DNA of 64,000 nt, from contig JYIP02000001.1 of NCBI GenBank assembly GCA_001051155.2, positions 2,852,001 to 2,916,000 of the forward strand, read 5' to 3'. This document shows, piece after piece, positions 33,964 to 46,132 of this stretch (positions within the stretch are counted from its first letter, which is position 1; every line of letters starts with the position of its first letter). The translations under genes were made by a program, and so were the position numbers. The notes under the pieces were generated by a model. The model did not search any database, had not been told where the DNA came from, and worked only from the letters and a program-made list of their open reading frames with translations. Source of the DNA: Chrysoporthe austroafricana (taxonomy: Eukaryota > Ascomycota > Sordariomycetes > Diaporthales > Cryphonectriaceae).

Positions 33964-36497
33964 ATGGCTGAGGTGGAGGTCGCGCCGACCTTCGGCGCGG
34001 AACTGAAGGTGCGCGCCCGCCCACACACCACACCAGATGGGAGTCCGGAGAGGGACAATGGGAGACAGACAGACAGACACTGACTGGGCGCGTGACAGGA
34101 TGGTTTCAAACCGGCGAATGCCTGGGCCGCCAACGGCATCGCCTGGCTCGACGACATCCAGGGCTTCTACCGCGAGCGCAGCGCCATCGAGAAGGACTAC
34201 GCAAAGCAGCTCAAGGCCCTGGCCGCCAAGTACTTCGAAAAGAAGGCAAAGAAGTCCCCCGGGCTCGGCGTCGGCGACACGCCCACCATGACGCCCGGCT
34301 CGCTGGAAAGGTGAGCCGCCCGTGTTCTGCGCGAACAGTTACAAAAAAAAAAAGGGGGGGGAGGGCCGCCGGGTCGCACGGATCACGAGCTGACATTTGC
34401 GAGCGCGCAGCGCCTCCGTCACGACATGGACGACCCAGCTGACCACCCTCGAGAACCGCGCCCACGAGCACGACACCTACGGCAACGACCTGATCACCAA
34501 GGTCGCCGAGCCCGTCAAGATCCTCGCCGGCCGCTTCGACGAGCTGCGGCGCCGCCACCTCGAGTACGCCGAGCGCCTGGAGAAGGAGAGGGAGGCCTCG
34601 TACGGCGAGCTGCGCAAGACCAAGGCCCGGTACGACGCCGTGTGCCAGGAGGTCGAGAGCCGGCGCAAGAAGTCCGAGTCGTCCTTCGACAAGGCCAAGG
34701 CCCAGAGCGCCTACCAGCAGCAGATCATCGAGATGAACAACGCCAAGAACTCGTACCTGATCGCCATCAACGTCACCAACAAGCAGAAGGACATGTACTA
34801 CCACGAGTACCTTCCCGAGCTCATGAACAGCCTGCAGGACCTCAACGAGTCCCGCGTGCTGAAGCTGAACGGCCTGTGGACCCTCGCCTCGCAGCTCGAG
34901 CTGGGCATGCTGCAGGCGAGCTGCTCGCTCGTCGAGAACCAGACCAGCGAGATCGCCCGCAACGAGCCGCACCTCGACTCCATGATGTACATCCGCCACA
35001 ACATGGGCGCCTTCAGCGACCCCCCGGACAAGGCCTTCGAGCCGAGCCCCGTGTGGCACGACGAGCCCGCCATGGTCGTCGACGAGACCGCCAAGATCTA
35101 CCTGCGCAACGTGCTGAACAAGTCCAAGAGCCAGCTGGGCGAGCTGCGCAGGGAGGTCGACAAGAAGAGGCGGGAGGTCGAGGCCGCGCAGGCGCGGAAG
35201 CAGAAGGTGCGGCAGGGCGCGGACAACGCGGACGAGGTGACCCTGGTCGCGTCCATCTTCGCGCTGCAGGAGGAGCTGCACGCCCTCGACCGCAAGAAGG
35301 TCACCGCCGAGGTCGAGACGTCCACCATCACCTCCGTCGTCGGCGACGTGACCCTCGGCGCCAAGAACCACAACTTCAAGTCCCAGACCTTCAAGATCCC
35401 CACCAACTGCGACCTCTGCGGCGAGCGCATCTGGGGCCTGTCCGCCCGCGGCTTCGACTGCCGCGACTGCGGCTACACGTGCCACAGCAAGTGCGAGATG
35501 AAGGTCCCCGCCGAGTGCCCCGGCGAGTCCTCCAAGGAGGAGCGCAAGAAGCTCAAGCAGCAGCGCCAGGAGGCCGCCAACGCCCTGCTCACCCCGCGCC
35601 CCGCCGGCGAGCAGACCGCCGAGCTGCCCGCCCTCTCGCGGAGCCCCACCACCGCCAGCGTCGCCTCCTCCGGCGGCTACGCCGCCAGCGCCAGCCGTTC
35701 CGCCCTGGGCGTCATGAGCCCCACCGAGGAGGCCCCGCCCGCGCCCGAGGTGCCGACCAGCACGAGGCCCGCGAGCACCATCGGCGCTGGCGGCGCCGGC
35801 GGCGCCGTGCGGAAGAACCGCATCATCGCGCCCCCGCCCGCCGCGTACATCAGCGAGCTGCCCGGCAGCGCGCCGAACGGCGGCGCGCCGGAGCCGCAGC
35901 AGAAGGGCAAGATGCTGTACACGTTTGAGGCGAACGGGGAAGGCGAGGTCAGCATGCCAGAGGGCAGGGACGTAGTGATCCTGGAACCTGATAGTAAGTC
36001 GTCAACCCCCCCCCCCCACACCTGCCATCCCCCAACGAGCTACCCGGGTTTGGGTGAGTTGCTGACCTCGACGCCCCTCCATAGCCGGGTCCGGTTGGAT
36101 CAAGGTCCGCGGCGGGTACAAGGAGGGCCTCGTCCCGGCGACGTACGTCGAGATCCTGCCGGCGTCGGCGATCGCGCCGCAGAACACGGGCGGCACGGCG
36201 GCGTCGGCGCGGCCGGGGTCGACGTACTCCAACAGCGGGTCGTCGATCGGCGGCGGCGGGGCGGCCGCCGCCGCGGCGAAGAAGAAGGGCCCCGCGGTCG
36301 CGCCGCGCCGCGGCGCCAAGAAGCTGCGGTACGTCGAGGCCCTGTACGACTACGCGGCGCAGAGCGACGCCGAGCACAGCATGACGGAGGGCGAGCGGTT
36401 CGTGCTCCTCAAGGAGGACCCCGGGGACGGCTGGGCGGAGGTCGAGAAGGGCGGGCTGCGGGGGAGCGTGCCTGCTAGTTATGTGCAGGCCGTCTGA
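33964..36497 (+). CDS. BZZ1: BZZ1-like F-BAR / C1 / double SH3 protein
   Basis: Exons 33964-34008, 34099-34310, 34411-35993 and 36085-36497 (750 aa); all junctions preserve frame. Bzz1 is a membrane-curving adaptor that recruits and activates the Las17/WASP-type I myosin machinery at endocytic actin patches. Residues 1-290 form an F-BAR domain (FGAELKDGFKPANAW, then long Lys/Glu-rich helices), followed by a coiled coil near 330-370. A C1 zinc finger lies at about 403-452 (HNFKSQTFKIPTNCDLCGE..HSKCEMKVPAEC, complete His/Cys set). A Pro/Ser/Ala linker leads to two SH3 domains at about 585-640 (LYTFEANGEGEVSM..GWIKVRG) and 692-750 (EALYDYAAQSDAEHSM..GWAEV). This is the full-length fungal architecture. 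A poly-A/poly-G stretch lies inside the second intron. Confidence 0.95.
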
Positions 36498-39369
36498 GGG
36501 CCGGGTTGATGGAGTTCCGGGGGGGGGGGCAGATTTGGATCGTGGGTTTGCGATGGCAGCGGTCAGGGCGACAGGTGACGGACTAGACCTGGATCGGGCC
36601 CCCTGTGTTGGGATCTTCCGAGGGGCCTGGAGGAGGTTCACTGCGCCCGAGTTATGGCTCGGACGGCGCCAGAGGGAAAGGGAAATTGCATATAGCGCGC
36701 GAGCAAACACTTCTGAACTGTCATCCCCAATGCGGTCCTACTACTACTTCCTACGCGTGCCGAAGATGTGTGTTCGATTGGAGATCATACTTCTCCCATG
36801 GGCAACGGCACATTAATTGCCGCCATCCATCCAATTCGACTGCACACATCTTACAATATCACTGACTGTGAAGGGGACATGCCTAAGACTGGATCTTACA
36901 GCGAGCACTAGGACGTTGCTCGTGATGAGGTCGATCTGCCCGTCCTTCCTCTAGAACACATGCAGTGCCTGCAAGAGCAGACCGCTACCTCCAGCGGGGC
37001 CTACCTACCTCACAGCTCAACTGGACTGCACGAAGTCCCAAGCACAACAGGCGGATCAACATAGCCACGTTGGAGTCTGAATACTTCCTTGTCGGACTGA
37101 CACCTAGCCTCGTGGCCGTGGTCACAACCAACCATTCAAGGGGTGGAACGGTCCCGCAGGTCTCTACCGAGGTCTCAAGTTAGAAACGAGCGGGCTGAAG
37201 GCTCGGGCCAGGACACTTACAACGGGCCCGCAGGTGATGTGCGGAGTGTACTGGGTGAGACATGCTGTTTGATAGCAGGCATGGGGAGGCCGGGCCCAGA
37301 AGCAGAGAGAAAGGCGCATGTATCCTAGAGACGCCGGATAGCAATTTGTATCGGTAGTTCCCCGGGGGAGGTCTCCTCGCGTTCAAGCGTGGTTCGCCCC
37401 AGACGAGGCGCCACGGTCATTCGAATCCCTTCGACGAGGCTGAGAACCCCTGGCACCGCGTTTGGCCAGCCAGCCATTGTCAACCGGCTGCGAATTCCTC
37501 TCGACTGCTAACGGCAGGGCACGGAATTTGTGTGGGTTCACTGTTAGTGAGCTCGCAACCCAGGGGCCGTGCCGATATTCCCGATTTGGGTGGGGCGCTG
37601 CCCAGAAGTCCAGAGAAGCTTAAATCTCTAATCGCAATAAGCATACTTCAACGGTGGACGGCCGCGACTCGTCAATTGGACCCAGCACCCGGAGCACCCG
37701 GAGCTGCGAGGGCGGGAGAGTCAGGTCTTGGATTGAATGCGTACGGCCTTTGGTCTAGCATTTGTCTGTTTGAAAGAATCTCATGCTGACCCTGGATTCT
37801 GACGTCTCCGAAGGACAGGCCGATCATGATTTCGATGAACCAGAACGGTAGCAGATAGATGTGTACATGTGATAGTTAGTACCCAATCGGGTTGGGGAGG
37901 CGTAGTGGAGAGCGGTGGGCGGACCTCGAAACCGTCCGCCTCGTACATAGTACGCTCATTTGAGCTAGGCGGTGGCAGTGCACCACTGGTTGAACAAGTA
38001 TGACGGGTATTTCTGACCAACCACCGCAGTGACCTCGCCGGCAGAATGTTGATCTGCAGAGCCTGTCTGTGATTGATATCAGCGGGCTGTTACAGGTAAG
38101 AGGGGCCCCCGTCGGCTGCTGCGACATCGAGCCTGTACGAACACCCAGAGATCAGACGAGACGTCATTCCTGGAGGGAGGGAGGGAGGCACGTCCAAGGC
38201 ACGTCGAGGCTCGAAACAGTGCAACGACCCACGAGATTGTATTCTTGGAACGCAGGGTCAGCAGGATCCTGCGGCGGGAGATTAACGATCAACACTTGTA
38301 GGAAGGTCCGGCCGAGATGTATGGCCGTGGCACAGATTTAAATGGCGCCGCAATTTCCAATCTTACACACGAGCGACGGAGGGTGTGTGGAGGATGCAGG
38401 AGAGCCCCCCTTTCGTGGCTGGCGGTTGGGGAGGAGAGGAGGAGGACTGGGTGGTGAGATGGGTGATGACAGTACGAGGATTCAGTGGCAGCTGCGTCTG
38501 GAAGAACTGGGGCCGGCAGGGATCGCTGTCCTGCTTTCCGTACCGTGCTAGCCTGGATACGAGAGTGACCTGACCACCCGGTATAATTCTCCGCGTCCGG
38601 GGAAGTACCCACAATCACGAGCCTCAGAGCTACTACCCAGTGCGCCTGTATACTTGTTGCGCTGCTACTACTATAACGCAGCACAGAGGTACCGCAGCAA
38701 GTACACACATACTGTGGTACTAGTGAGTGTGTACTATATGCAGCGCAGAAGGGGGGCCCACACCTCTGAGAGCCGCTGTCTCGCTAGCCCCCAAGCAGTC
38801 GGCCCAATGGCAGGCCCAAGGGCTGGTTGGGACTGCCCTCTGGAATCGACACTGGAATTGGAGCTGGCCGTTGCCCTCCTGCCATCCGTGCCCGTGCCGT
38901 CCAAAAGTCTGGCAACAACAAGCAAGGTTGGGTGAGCTAGGCTTGGCACGCATGTGGCTTGCCAGGCGCTATGTAGTGAAGCCTCCCTCCTCCCCTTTCC
39001 TACCCTCCCTTCTGTCTCCAGCCTTCTCCTTCTCCTTCTTCCCACCTCACACCACTCGCGACTTCTCGTCGACAGCGCCCTCGCGGACCTCCATATTCTT
39101 GCCCTCTTCTCCGACTGTTCACTGTCCCGACCCACTCGTTCTGTCGGCTTGACCATTCTCTTCTTTACTTACTTTTGTAATCATCTCATTGCCCGTTCTG
39201 CACAGCTCGCTCCTCTCGCCTGTTCAGCCGTCTGTCTCACAGTAAGAAGACGCCGCGCCATCTGAACCGGTCTGTCCGCATTGACGATCGGTTGACCTTG
39301 GTTCTTTGTTCTCCGCCGACATCTGGCTCATAAACAACAGCGAGCCTCACCAGCATCACCACCACCACC
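36498..39369. other. Intergenic region, no gene recognised
   Basis: 2.9 kb. Scattered short frames have ordinary composition. The CT-rich block at about 38980-39060 is probably in the promoter or leader of the GH72 gene. Confidence 0.5.
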
Positions 39370-40802
39370 ATGAAGTCCTCAACCCTCGCCCTCGGCCTGC
39401 TGGCCGCCGTGGCCCGCGCTGAGCCCACGCCCACCGAGGAAATGCCCCCAAGCAAGCGGTCCACCATCCCCTCCGTCACCGCTTCTGGAAATGGTAGGCT
39501 TCCCTGGAGATTTCTGTAGACAACTTGGCATTGGTCCCCCGGCTAACTTGGGCGGCCTTGATAGCATTCTTTATCGGCAGTGAGCGGTTCTATATCCGAG
39601 GCGTCGACTACCAGCCCGGTGGATCGTCTTCCGGCAGTGACCCCCTCGCGGACTCTACCACCTGTGAGCGTGATATTGCCGAGTTCCAGAAGCTGGGCGT
39701 CAACACCGTGCGTGTCTATGAGGTCGACAACTCTGTCAACCACGACACTTGCATGAACGCCCTGGCCGCTGCCAACATCTACTTGATCCTCGACGTCAAC
39801 AACCCGCTCTACTCCATCAACCGGGCCGAGCCCGCCGCGTCCTACAACAGTGTCTACCTGCAGAGCGTCTTTGCCACTATTGACGCGTTTGTCGACTATC
39901 CCAACACCCTTGCCTTCTTCTCCGGAAATGAGGTCGTGAACGACCAGGCCAATACGACCCTCGCGGCCCCTTACGTCAAGGCTACCACCCGTGACATGCG
40001 CCAGTACATCAAGGAGCGTGGGTACCGTGCCGTCCCCGTCGGCTACTCCGCCGCCGACGTGTCGCAGAACCGATACCAGCTTGCTGAGTACTTCAACTGC
40101 GGCACCGATGACGAGCGCAGCGACTTCTTCGCCTTCAACGACTACTCCTGGTGCAACACCAACTTCGTCACCTCGGGGTGGGACCAGAAGGTCCAGAACT
40201 TCACCGGCTACGGCCTTCCCCTCTTCCTGTCCGAGTACGGCTGCATTACCAACGGCCGCAGCTTCGGCGAGGTGGACGCCCTGATGAGCACAAACATGAC
40301 CGGGGTCTACTCGGGCGGCATCGTGTACGAGTACTCGGAGGAGTCAGACAACCCGGGCTACGGTCTCGTCTCGATCGTGGCCTCTTCTTCGGTGTCCCAG
40401 ATGTCCGACTTCACTGCCTACTCGACCGCCCTGTCCAAGTGGCCCGCGCCGACGGGCGATGGCGGCTTCACCTCCACGACCAACACCCAGGCCTGCCCGA
40501 CTGTCGACAGCAACTGGCTCGTCAGCGACACCCTCCTGCCCGCGATCCCCTCGGGTGCCGAGAAGTACATGACCGAGGGTGCCGGCAAGGGCCCCGGCCT
40601 GACGGGCGACGGGTCCCAGAACGCCGGGGGTACGTCTACCGGCGATGCTTCCCCCGGCTCTGGCTCCGCCACCGTTACCGCGACCCCCAGCTCGACCGGC
40701 AAGAAGAGCATTGGCTCCAGGCCCGCCCCGCTGGACAAGTACGGGTTCCTGGTGACGGGTGTGATCTTCTTCGCCACCCTCGCCGGCACCATGCTGCTGT
40801 AG
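39370..40802 (+). CDS. GPI-anchored beta-1,3-glucanosyltransferase (GH72, GEL/GAS type)
   Basis: Exons 39370-39493 and 39565-40802 (453 aa). The intron has a GTAGGC donor and GCTAACT branch point and restores the family N-terminus GNAFFIGSERFYIRGVDYQPGG across the junction. The enzyme cuts and re-joins beta-1,3-glucan chains, elongating wall glucan at the cell surface. A signal peptide (1-17) and the catalytic domain are present, with both glutamates: Glu164 in FSGNEV (acid/base) and Glu265 in LSEYG (nucleophile). The sequence then passes directly to a Ser/Thr/Gly linker and a hydrophobic C-terminus (YGFLVTGVIFFATLAGTMLL), a GPI signal. There is no Cys-rich CBM43 domain, so it belongs to the shorter GH72 subgroup. 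Confidence 0.96.
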
Positions 40803-42709
40803 GCGTAGGCCCGCGATCTCGGAGATGGCATGGTGGACAGGGCGGTTCGATTTGGGCTTGTAGTACGACGTAACATTTCGTATCAGTCTGGCGGCGTTTT
40901 AGGTGGAAGCAGAAACCTCGGGACGAGCTGGCTGATCTGATCCCTGCCGGGTCTCAAGGCTGGAAGGGATTATTAATCATGAACATAGACAAATTGTGTT
41001 TGGGCAAAGGCATAACTAGGGAACTAGGAACAATGGAATAATTCCAATAAGAGTCGTCGCGCCCGGTGTGATGTCGTCGAGAGCCTGAGCGATGCGTGCT
41101 CTTCATCAGCAGCAGCAACCTGGGATCCTGCGTGCGTACTTAGTAGGCATGGTAGGCAGGCAGGTTGCATCTGCTGACACTGGGTTCTAATTTCAGGATG
41201 AATCGTGGGCACTGGCCGCGCGAATGGGCCTGTACCCTGACGCTGCCACTAATGTACCGCTCAGGTAGTACTCAGATGTTGCTCAAGCCAGGATGCGGGC
41301 ACGGCAACCTGCCAGACTGTTGGATGACGAACGTATGAATCTCAAGTCCGCCGAACTTCAGCTGAATTGACTGACATAATGCGACTCGTAATTCGATATT
41401 TTTTTTTTTTTTTTATTCTCTTCATGACCACTACTCTTGCTAAACGGCTGTATTTCTGTGAGTACTTTGGATTGTGCTATGGTAGTTCCAGGCTAATACC
41501 TCTTAGCCCAAGTATAGAACTCCGCATTGCGTCCCGGATCGATTGGAGCCAGGCACTGGGCAAGCCCCCGCTCATGCCAGCAAGCTCTCATAAGCTTCAG
41601 CGGATCATTATACACAGCAACAAGCGACGATGTTATGACCACGGACAGTGACAGGTCACTGGAACATGCCGGCTTAGTGGAACACAGGGCACAAAAACAC
41701 ATATACAACATCCAGTGTCAGGGACAGGCTTACGTAATGAAGGGTTAGGGTCATAAAGGCGGGACAGTGAACAGGGTCGATATCGACCTAGGTGACTCAC
41801 ATATCATCGGTCGACGAAGTCGAGAGCAACTGGCGCGATCGCAACTGAAGAAACAAGTATATAGAGACGGGATATCCGACACCTCAGTAGATAGTTCTCT
41901 ATGAGTCTTTAGTCGTCAATCTAAGTATCAATTGAACCCTCACTTGATAGGCCCAAAGGCGAAGAATCATCGATATCGGGAGTAGTGATATTGCGACGGA
42001 CAACAGGTAACCCCTCTGACTAACTTGTTAATATAAAACCAATAAATCACAGGTACACTATGCCAGAGTCGGATGTGGGCAGGCCGGTTATGGGCATCAT
42101 CGGGGTCAAGCAGGGCCATGGTATCGTGGTCTCTATCACCAAGAGAAAAGTCGCTACATGTCTATTAGGCTAGTCTGCTTGAGGGTGAAATCTGATCAAT
42201 CTCATTATGAGAGATTTTTTCCCCAAGGGGGCTTACCGTTTTGATGGTAATCGGATCAACACGTGGTAATTAATTATATTGATAACGAAGAAGGACTTGA
42301 ACTTATATAATAACTCCCTGTATATCTGTATAGGCCTTCAGACTGAACTGCTGCTGTGGCAATAAATCCAATATTATCCCGAATAGTTTGAGCAGCTCGC
42401 TCTTGAGACTGGTTGCATATGATCATATTCGTAATCTTCTAGTCACATCACACGTAAGCACTAAACATGGCATATTATGAAGTGACTAACCGGTTCGTCG
42501 GCAGTCGGGTTCTAACACCCGATTTCGATTGCCCCCAGCCTCCTTTGTGACCTAAATATAGACACTATATCACCGAGACTCTGCAGTCTCCTGTCCTTCG
42601 CCGATAATATTGGTATCACCGTGTGAATGAATAACCTCCAAGGTTACCTATAACGGTCATCCCTACCCTCTACCGTCTCAGACAGGTGTTGAGGCTCCCA
42701 GAACCTATC
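40803..42709. other. Intergenic region at the border of the accessory part
   Basis: 1.9 kb, clearly more A+T-rich from about 41760. No frame of protein-like composition. It may hold decayed repeat sequence, but none could be identified. Confidence 0.45.
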
Positions 42710-45130
42710 ATGGACCCTTTCCATGAGATGAATCTTTCGTCTCTGCAAGCTGGCGAGCTGGTCTCATACACCGACCACGATCTATGTCAGGTTTGCCGCG
42801 AAACAGACTATAAAATACACCCAACTACCTACAAAGGCAAGACTTTCATTCCCCATACAAAGGATATAGCCTTTGGGACAGTACCGCAGTTGTTGCAACG
42901 TGAGGCACAGTGCTCGTTATGTCACATGTTGGCGTCCAATGTGCGCCGCTTCTTTCCCAGGACTGCCTTCGAGGGTGAAGAGACTGAGCCGGCTACACTG
43001 AAAATCTCAGTCGCGAACCACTCCCCTCTAGACCCGAAACTTCAGCCGCTGAACGATATAAGATGGCTGGAATATACATGCTACCATCGCGCCCTAGGAC
43101 GGGCCCCCAAGATCGTGGGCATACTACGTGAGACTTCGAAACCTGTCATCACACTACAGAACCAGTTATCAACATCCGGACTTGGTTTCCATGATACGCT
43201 TCTCGGATATGCACGCGTAATTGGCCAGAAACAGACCGACCTCCGGCTCTTTGGCGAGTGGTTGCGGCTATGTGACTCAACACACCGGTCCCGCTGCAAA
43301 CACTCGGTTTATCGATCTGATGTCCAGCTGAATCATTTCTGGGTTATCAACGTGCGAGAGCAGCGAGTGGTGAGAGCACCGCTCGGCTGCAGATACGTGG
43401 CTCTGAGCTATGTTTGGGGACCGGTTAATCCATTGAGGCTGACAGCCGATAACGCAAACATGTTGCAAGCCGAGGGTGCACTTCAACTTCCTCACCTTCG
43501 TTCTGCCATCCCACAAACGATCCAGGATGCCATGCTTGTAGCCCTGGCAGTCGAAATCGATTTCCTGTGGGTAGACACTCTTTGTATTCCCCAGGACGAC
43601 TTTGACATCAAACAAGAAATGTTCAAACAGATGCATCTCGTTTACCGGAACGCAATCTTCACCATCATCGCTGCAGCCGGCCAAGATGCGAACATGGGCC
43701 TTCCAGGAGTCCGGCCCGGTTCTCGCGATGTGCACCAGCGCGTTTGGGAATTGGCTGGGCGCACGTTTCTGGACGTGGAGCTGGGGCAGGTCGATGAGAT
43801 CGGCAGTGGCTTCCAAGCTTCGGCCTGGAGGACGCGAGCGTGGACGTACGAGGAAGGGATGTTCTCTTCTCGCCTGCTGGTCTTCACTGAGCAGCAAATC
43901 TACTGGTATTGCCCTTCGAGTGGGTCTGGAGGGTGGCGAGAAGAGATCCTTGCTGAGACGGCAAATATCGACCAAGTTGACGAGATTGGGCTTGGTGGGT
44001 GGATGCCTGGGAGGGAGGTCTCCCATGGTGACGAGCATTTCGATCTGCACCCGCGCAACAATTTCAGGAGGTTTCAAGGCTACGCGAACGAATATTCGCG
44101 CAGAGACCTGACAAGACCCCACGACGCGCTCAACGCTTTCATGGGCATCGAAGCCAGTCTCAAGGACGGCTACTCGGAGCTTTTCTTCTGGGGCATCCCC
44201 GAGAGCGACTTTACGCGCGGGCTGTGCTGGTTCTACCCGGGCGCTGTTCGAGGGTCTGCAAAACACAAGTTTCGTGACGCACCTGGGCAGCCTCGGCAGG
44301 TTGCCTTTCCTAGCTGGTGCTGGGCAAACTGGCGGCACCCAGCTTCGAAACGCCCTCATCCGCAGTGGAAAAGAGGTGCTTTATACATATGGGGCGTACA
44401 ATTTCGAAGCCATACTAGGGCTAGTCTTCAGCGATGCACAACATTCTATCGACAAGACGCGCAACACAATGTGGTAAAAATTGACGATGAGGAATCAGTG
44501 CGCAGACCTCAGAGTATGGAGTTGAGCCCGGGGGGCCGAAGGTACGGTGAGGGAAGAGAGGTCGACCATTCCATGCTCGATGCAGATGTTATAAGCTGCC
44601 ATACACAAACCGCCTCGGTTTTCGTTCTGTGCCTAGAGAATCGGCTCTTGAGAACCCTAGAAGGTATACGACACTCTGCGCCACCAGATGACCTGGATTA
44701 CGATGGCGTTTTGTGGGAAGACATGCCCTCGGGCTTCGCTCTTCAGGACGTGTCTGGGAAACTCGTCGCTACTCCTTTTGTAGCGATAGAGAATGATGCA
44801 GACTTTCTAAGAGCAGACATGCTCAGCATAAAGACACACCCGAAGCCCGTGAAAGCCGTTGCGATAGCCAGGTCCACGTACGGAAAGTACTTGGACGGGT
44901 CTCCACGGTGGCATATGGTGTGTTTACTAACGGTGGAAGACGAGCAAGGATATTTGCATAGGATTGGTATGGCAGAGATATGTGAGCAAGGCGAGGCTAA
45001 TATTGTCAACCAGTGGCTAGAAGACGGCATTCTTTATAAGGATATGTCTCACGCTCGCATTGGCAACGATGCTGAAGCGCGAGGCTGGATAGATCTTGAC
45101 CGATCGGAAGAAGAAATCTATCTCAAGTAG
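42710..45130 (+). CDS. HET-domain protein (heterokaryon incompatibility type)
   Basis: A single exon of 806 residues from the first in-frame ATG. HET domains are TIR-related modules that trigger programmed cell death when incompatible fungi fuse, and are thought to serve in fungal innate immunity. The three conserved blocks are present: YVALSYVWG (about 229-237), DFLWVDTLCIPQDD (about 284-297) with the Asp and Cys of the family, and WRTRAWTYEEGMFSSRLLVF (about 373-392). The N-terminal 200 residues carry a Cys-rich start (LCQVCRE, CSLCHML), a layout common in this HET subfamily. The long C-terminal part ends near QWLEDGILYKDM. No NACHT, WD40 or ankyrin region is attached. No partner gene is adjacent, apart from the DUF3176 pseudogene downstream. 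Confidence 0.92.
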   Translation: MDPFHEMNLSSLQAGELVSYTDHDLCQVCRETDYKIHPTTYKGKTFIPHTKDIAFGTVPQLLQREAQCSLCHMLASNVRRFFPRTAFEGEETEPATLKISVANHSPLDPKLQPLNDIRWLEYTCYHRALGRAPKIVGILRETSKPVITLQNQLSTSGLGFHDTLLGYARVIGQKQTDLRLFGEWLRLCDSTHRSRCKHSVYRSDVQLNHFWVINVREQRVVRAPLGCRYVALSYVWGPVNPLRLTADNANMLQAEGALQLPHLRSAIPQTIQDAMLVALAVEIDFLWVDTLCIPQDDFDIKQEMFKQMHLVYRNAIFTIIAAAGQDANMGLPGVRPGSRDVHQRVWELAGRTFLDVELGQVDEIGSGFQASAWRTRAWTYEEGMFSSRLLVFTEQQIYWYCPSSGSGGWREEILAETANIDQVDEIGLGGWMPGREVSHGDEHFDLHPRNNFRRFQGYANEYSRRDLTRPHDALNAFMGIEASLKDGYSELFFWGIPESDFTRGLCWFYPGAVRGSAKHKFRDAPGQPRQVAFPSWCWANWRHPASKRPHPQWKRGALYIWGVQFRSHTRASLQRCTTFYRQDAQHNVVKIDDEESVRRPQSMELSPGGRRYGEGREVDHSMLDADVISCHTQTASVFVLCLENRLLRTLEGIRHSAPPDDLDYDGVLWEDMPSGFALQDVSGKLVATPFVAIENDADFLRADMLSIKTHPKPVKAVAIARSTYGKYLDGSPRWHMVCLLTVEDEQGYLHRIGMAEICEQGEANIVNQWLEDGILYKDMSHARIGNDAEARGWIDLDRSEEEIYLK

Positions 45131-46132
45131 ATACAGAGATAACAGGACTCACGATTGATGATCTAAAGCCACTAATGCGTTCGAATTTATAACATATCAG
45201 CCTGTGCACATGCACACAAGTGCAGGCCTACGCATATACACATATACTGTGCGTGCCCCAGTGACTGGCCCAGGGCAGTGACTCGCTGAGGCCCAGCCTG
45301 TGGGGCAGCTACCTTCTGTTCCTGCTGTAGATAGCCTCAGCTTGATAGCTGTTTCTTTCCTCTTTTCTTCTCTTCCTTCCTTAAACATTCAATCAACTTA
45401 TTTCCCAGCTATACAACCCATTGTTATTATACCAGGCTCAGCTTGCAAGCGGAGGCAAAGGATGGCACGACCAGGCCGCTGCGTAGGCGGCTGCCAGCTG
45501 ACTATCGTATACGATAGAATAGAGCATAGATTCGCTGGATGCCACGGACTCGTATGTATGTATATACACGAATAGCTAGATAGAAGCCCAGCGCGCCTTA
45601 TACCCCTAGGGAGGTTCTTACGACGGCGTTAAACAAACAAACAAACAAACAAACCGTGGAAGATGGCCTGCTTCCACTGTTGGTTGAGCAGCCACCATTA
45701 GAAGTTCTCCGGAGAACGCTGTACTGCGACTCTTACACGGATAACTCAACACGGTATGCAAACGCAGGGAACACAGGAAAAAGGCACAAGGGGCCCAAGA
45801 CACGGATGTGAACACAGGCAGCTGTCCAGACTGATTGGTAAATACCTTTCGTTACTCGAGACAATCACAGCCTCAGCTGGGGACCCAGAACCCCCAAACG
45901 TCACCCAACCTCGAATAACAAGGTCTGTTTGCTCCTCCAATATTGCCTAATGCAGTGCAACCAGTAAGTCAGCAGCCACAGGATTTATCAATAGCGAGGC
46001 CTTTTTCAGCTTGCCTGGTTGAGTTGTTTAAAAAGAGAAGGCATCCTGCGATGCATCGTCATGGCTATCGCATCAATGATTAACAAATAGATTTCGTCCT
46101 AGCAACGAAAGTAACATTCTTAACGCAGCATA
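45131..46132. other. Intergenic region with AAAC repeat
   Basis: No gene recognised. A six-unit AAAC array lies at 45631-45654. Confidence 0.5.
45631..45654. repeat. (AAAC)6 microsatellite
   Basis: A perfect tetranucleotide array. Confidence 0.95.

Noticed and set aside
34211..35485. 424-codon minus-strand frame
   Set aside because: Antisense to BZZ1 exons; Leu/Val/Gly/Asp-rich shadow.
37410..37445. TTCGAATCCC, resembling a tRNA T-loop
   Set aside because: No pairing stem on either side and no acceptor or D arm.
42686..42709. GTG start upstream of the first HET gene
   Set aside because: Eukaryotic initiation favours the ATG at 42710; the eight extra codons add nothing conserved.
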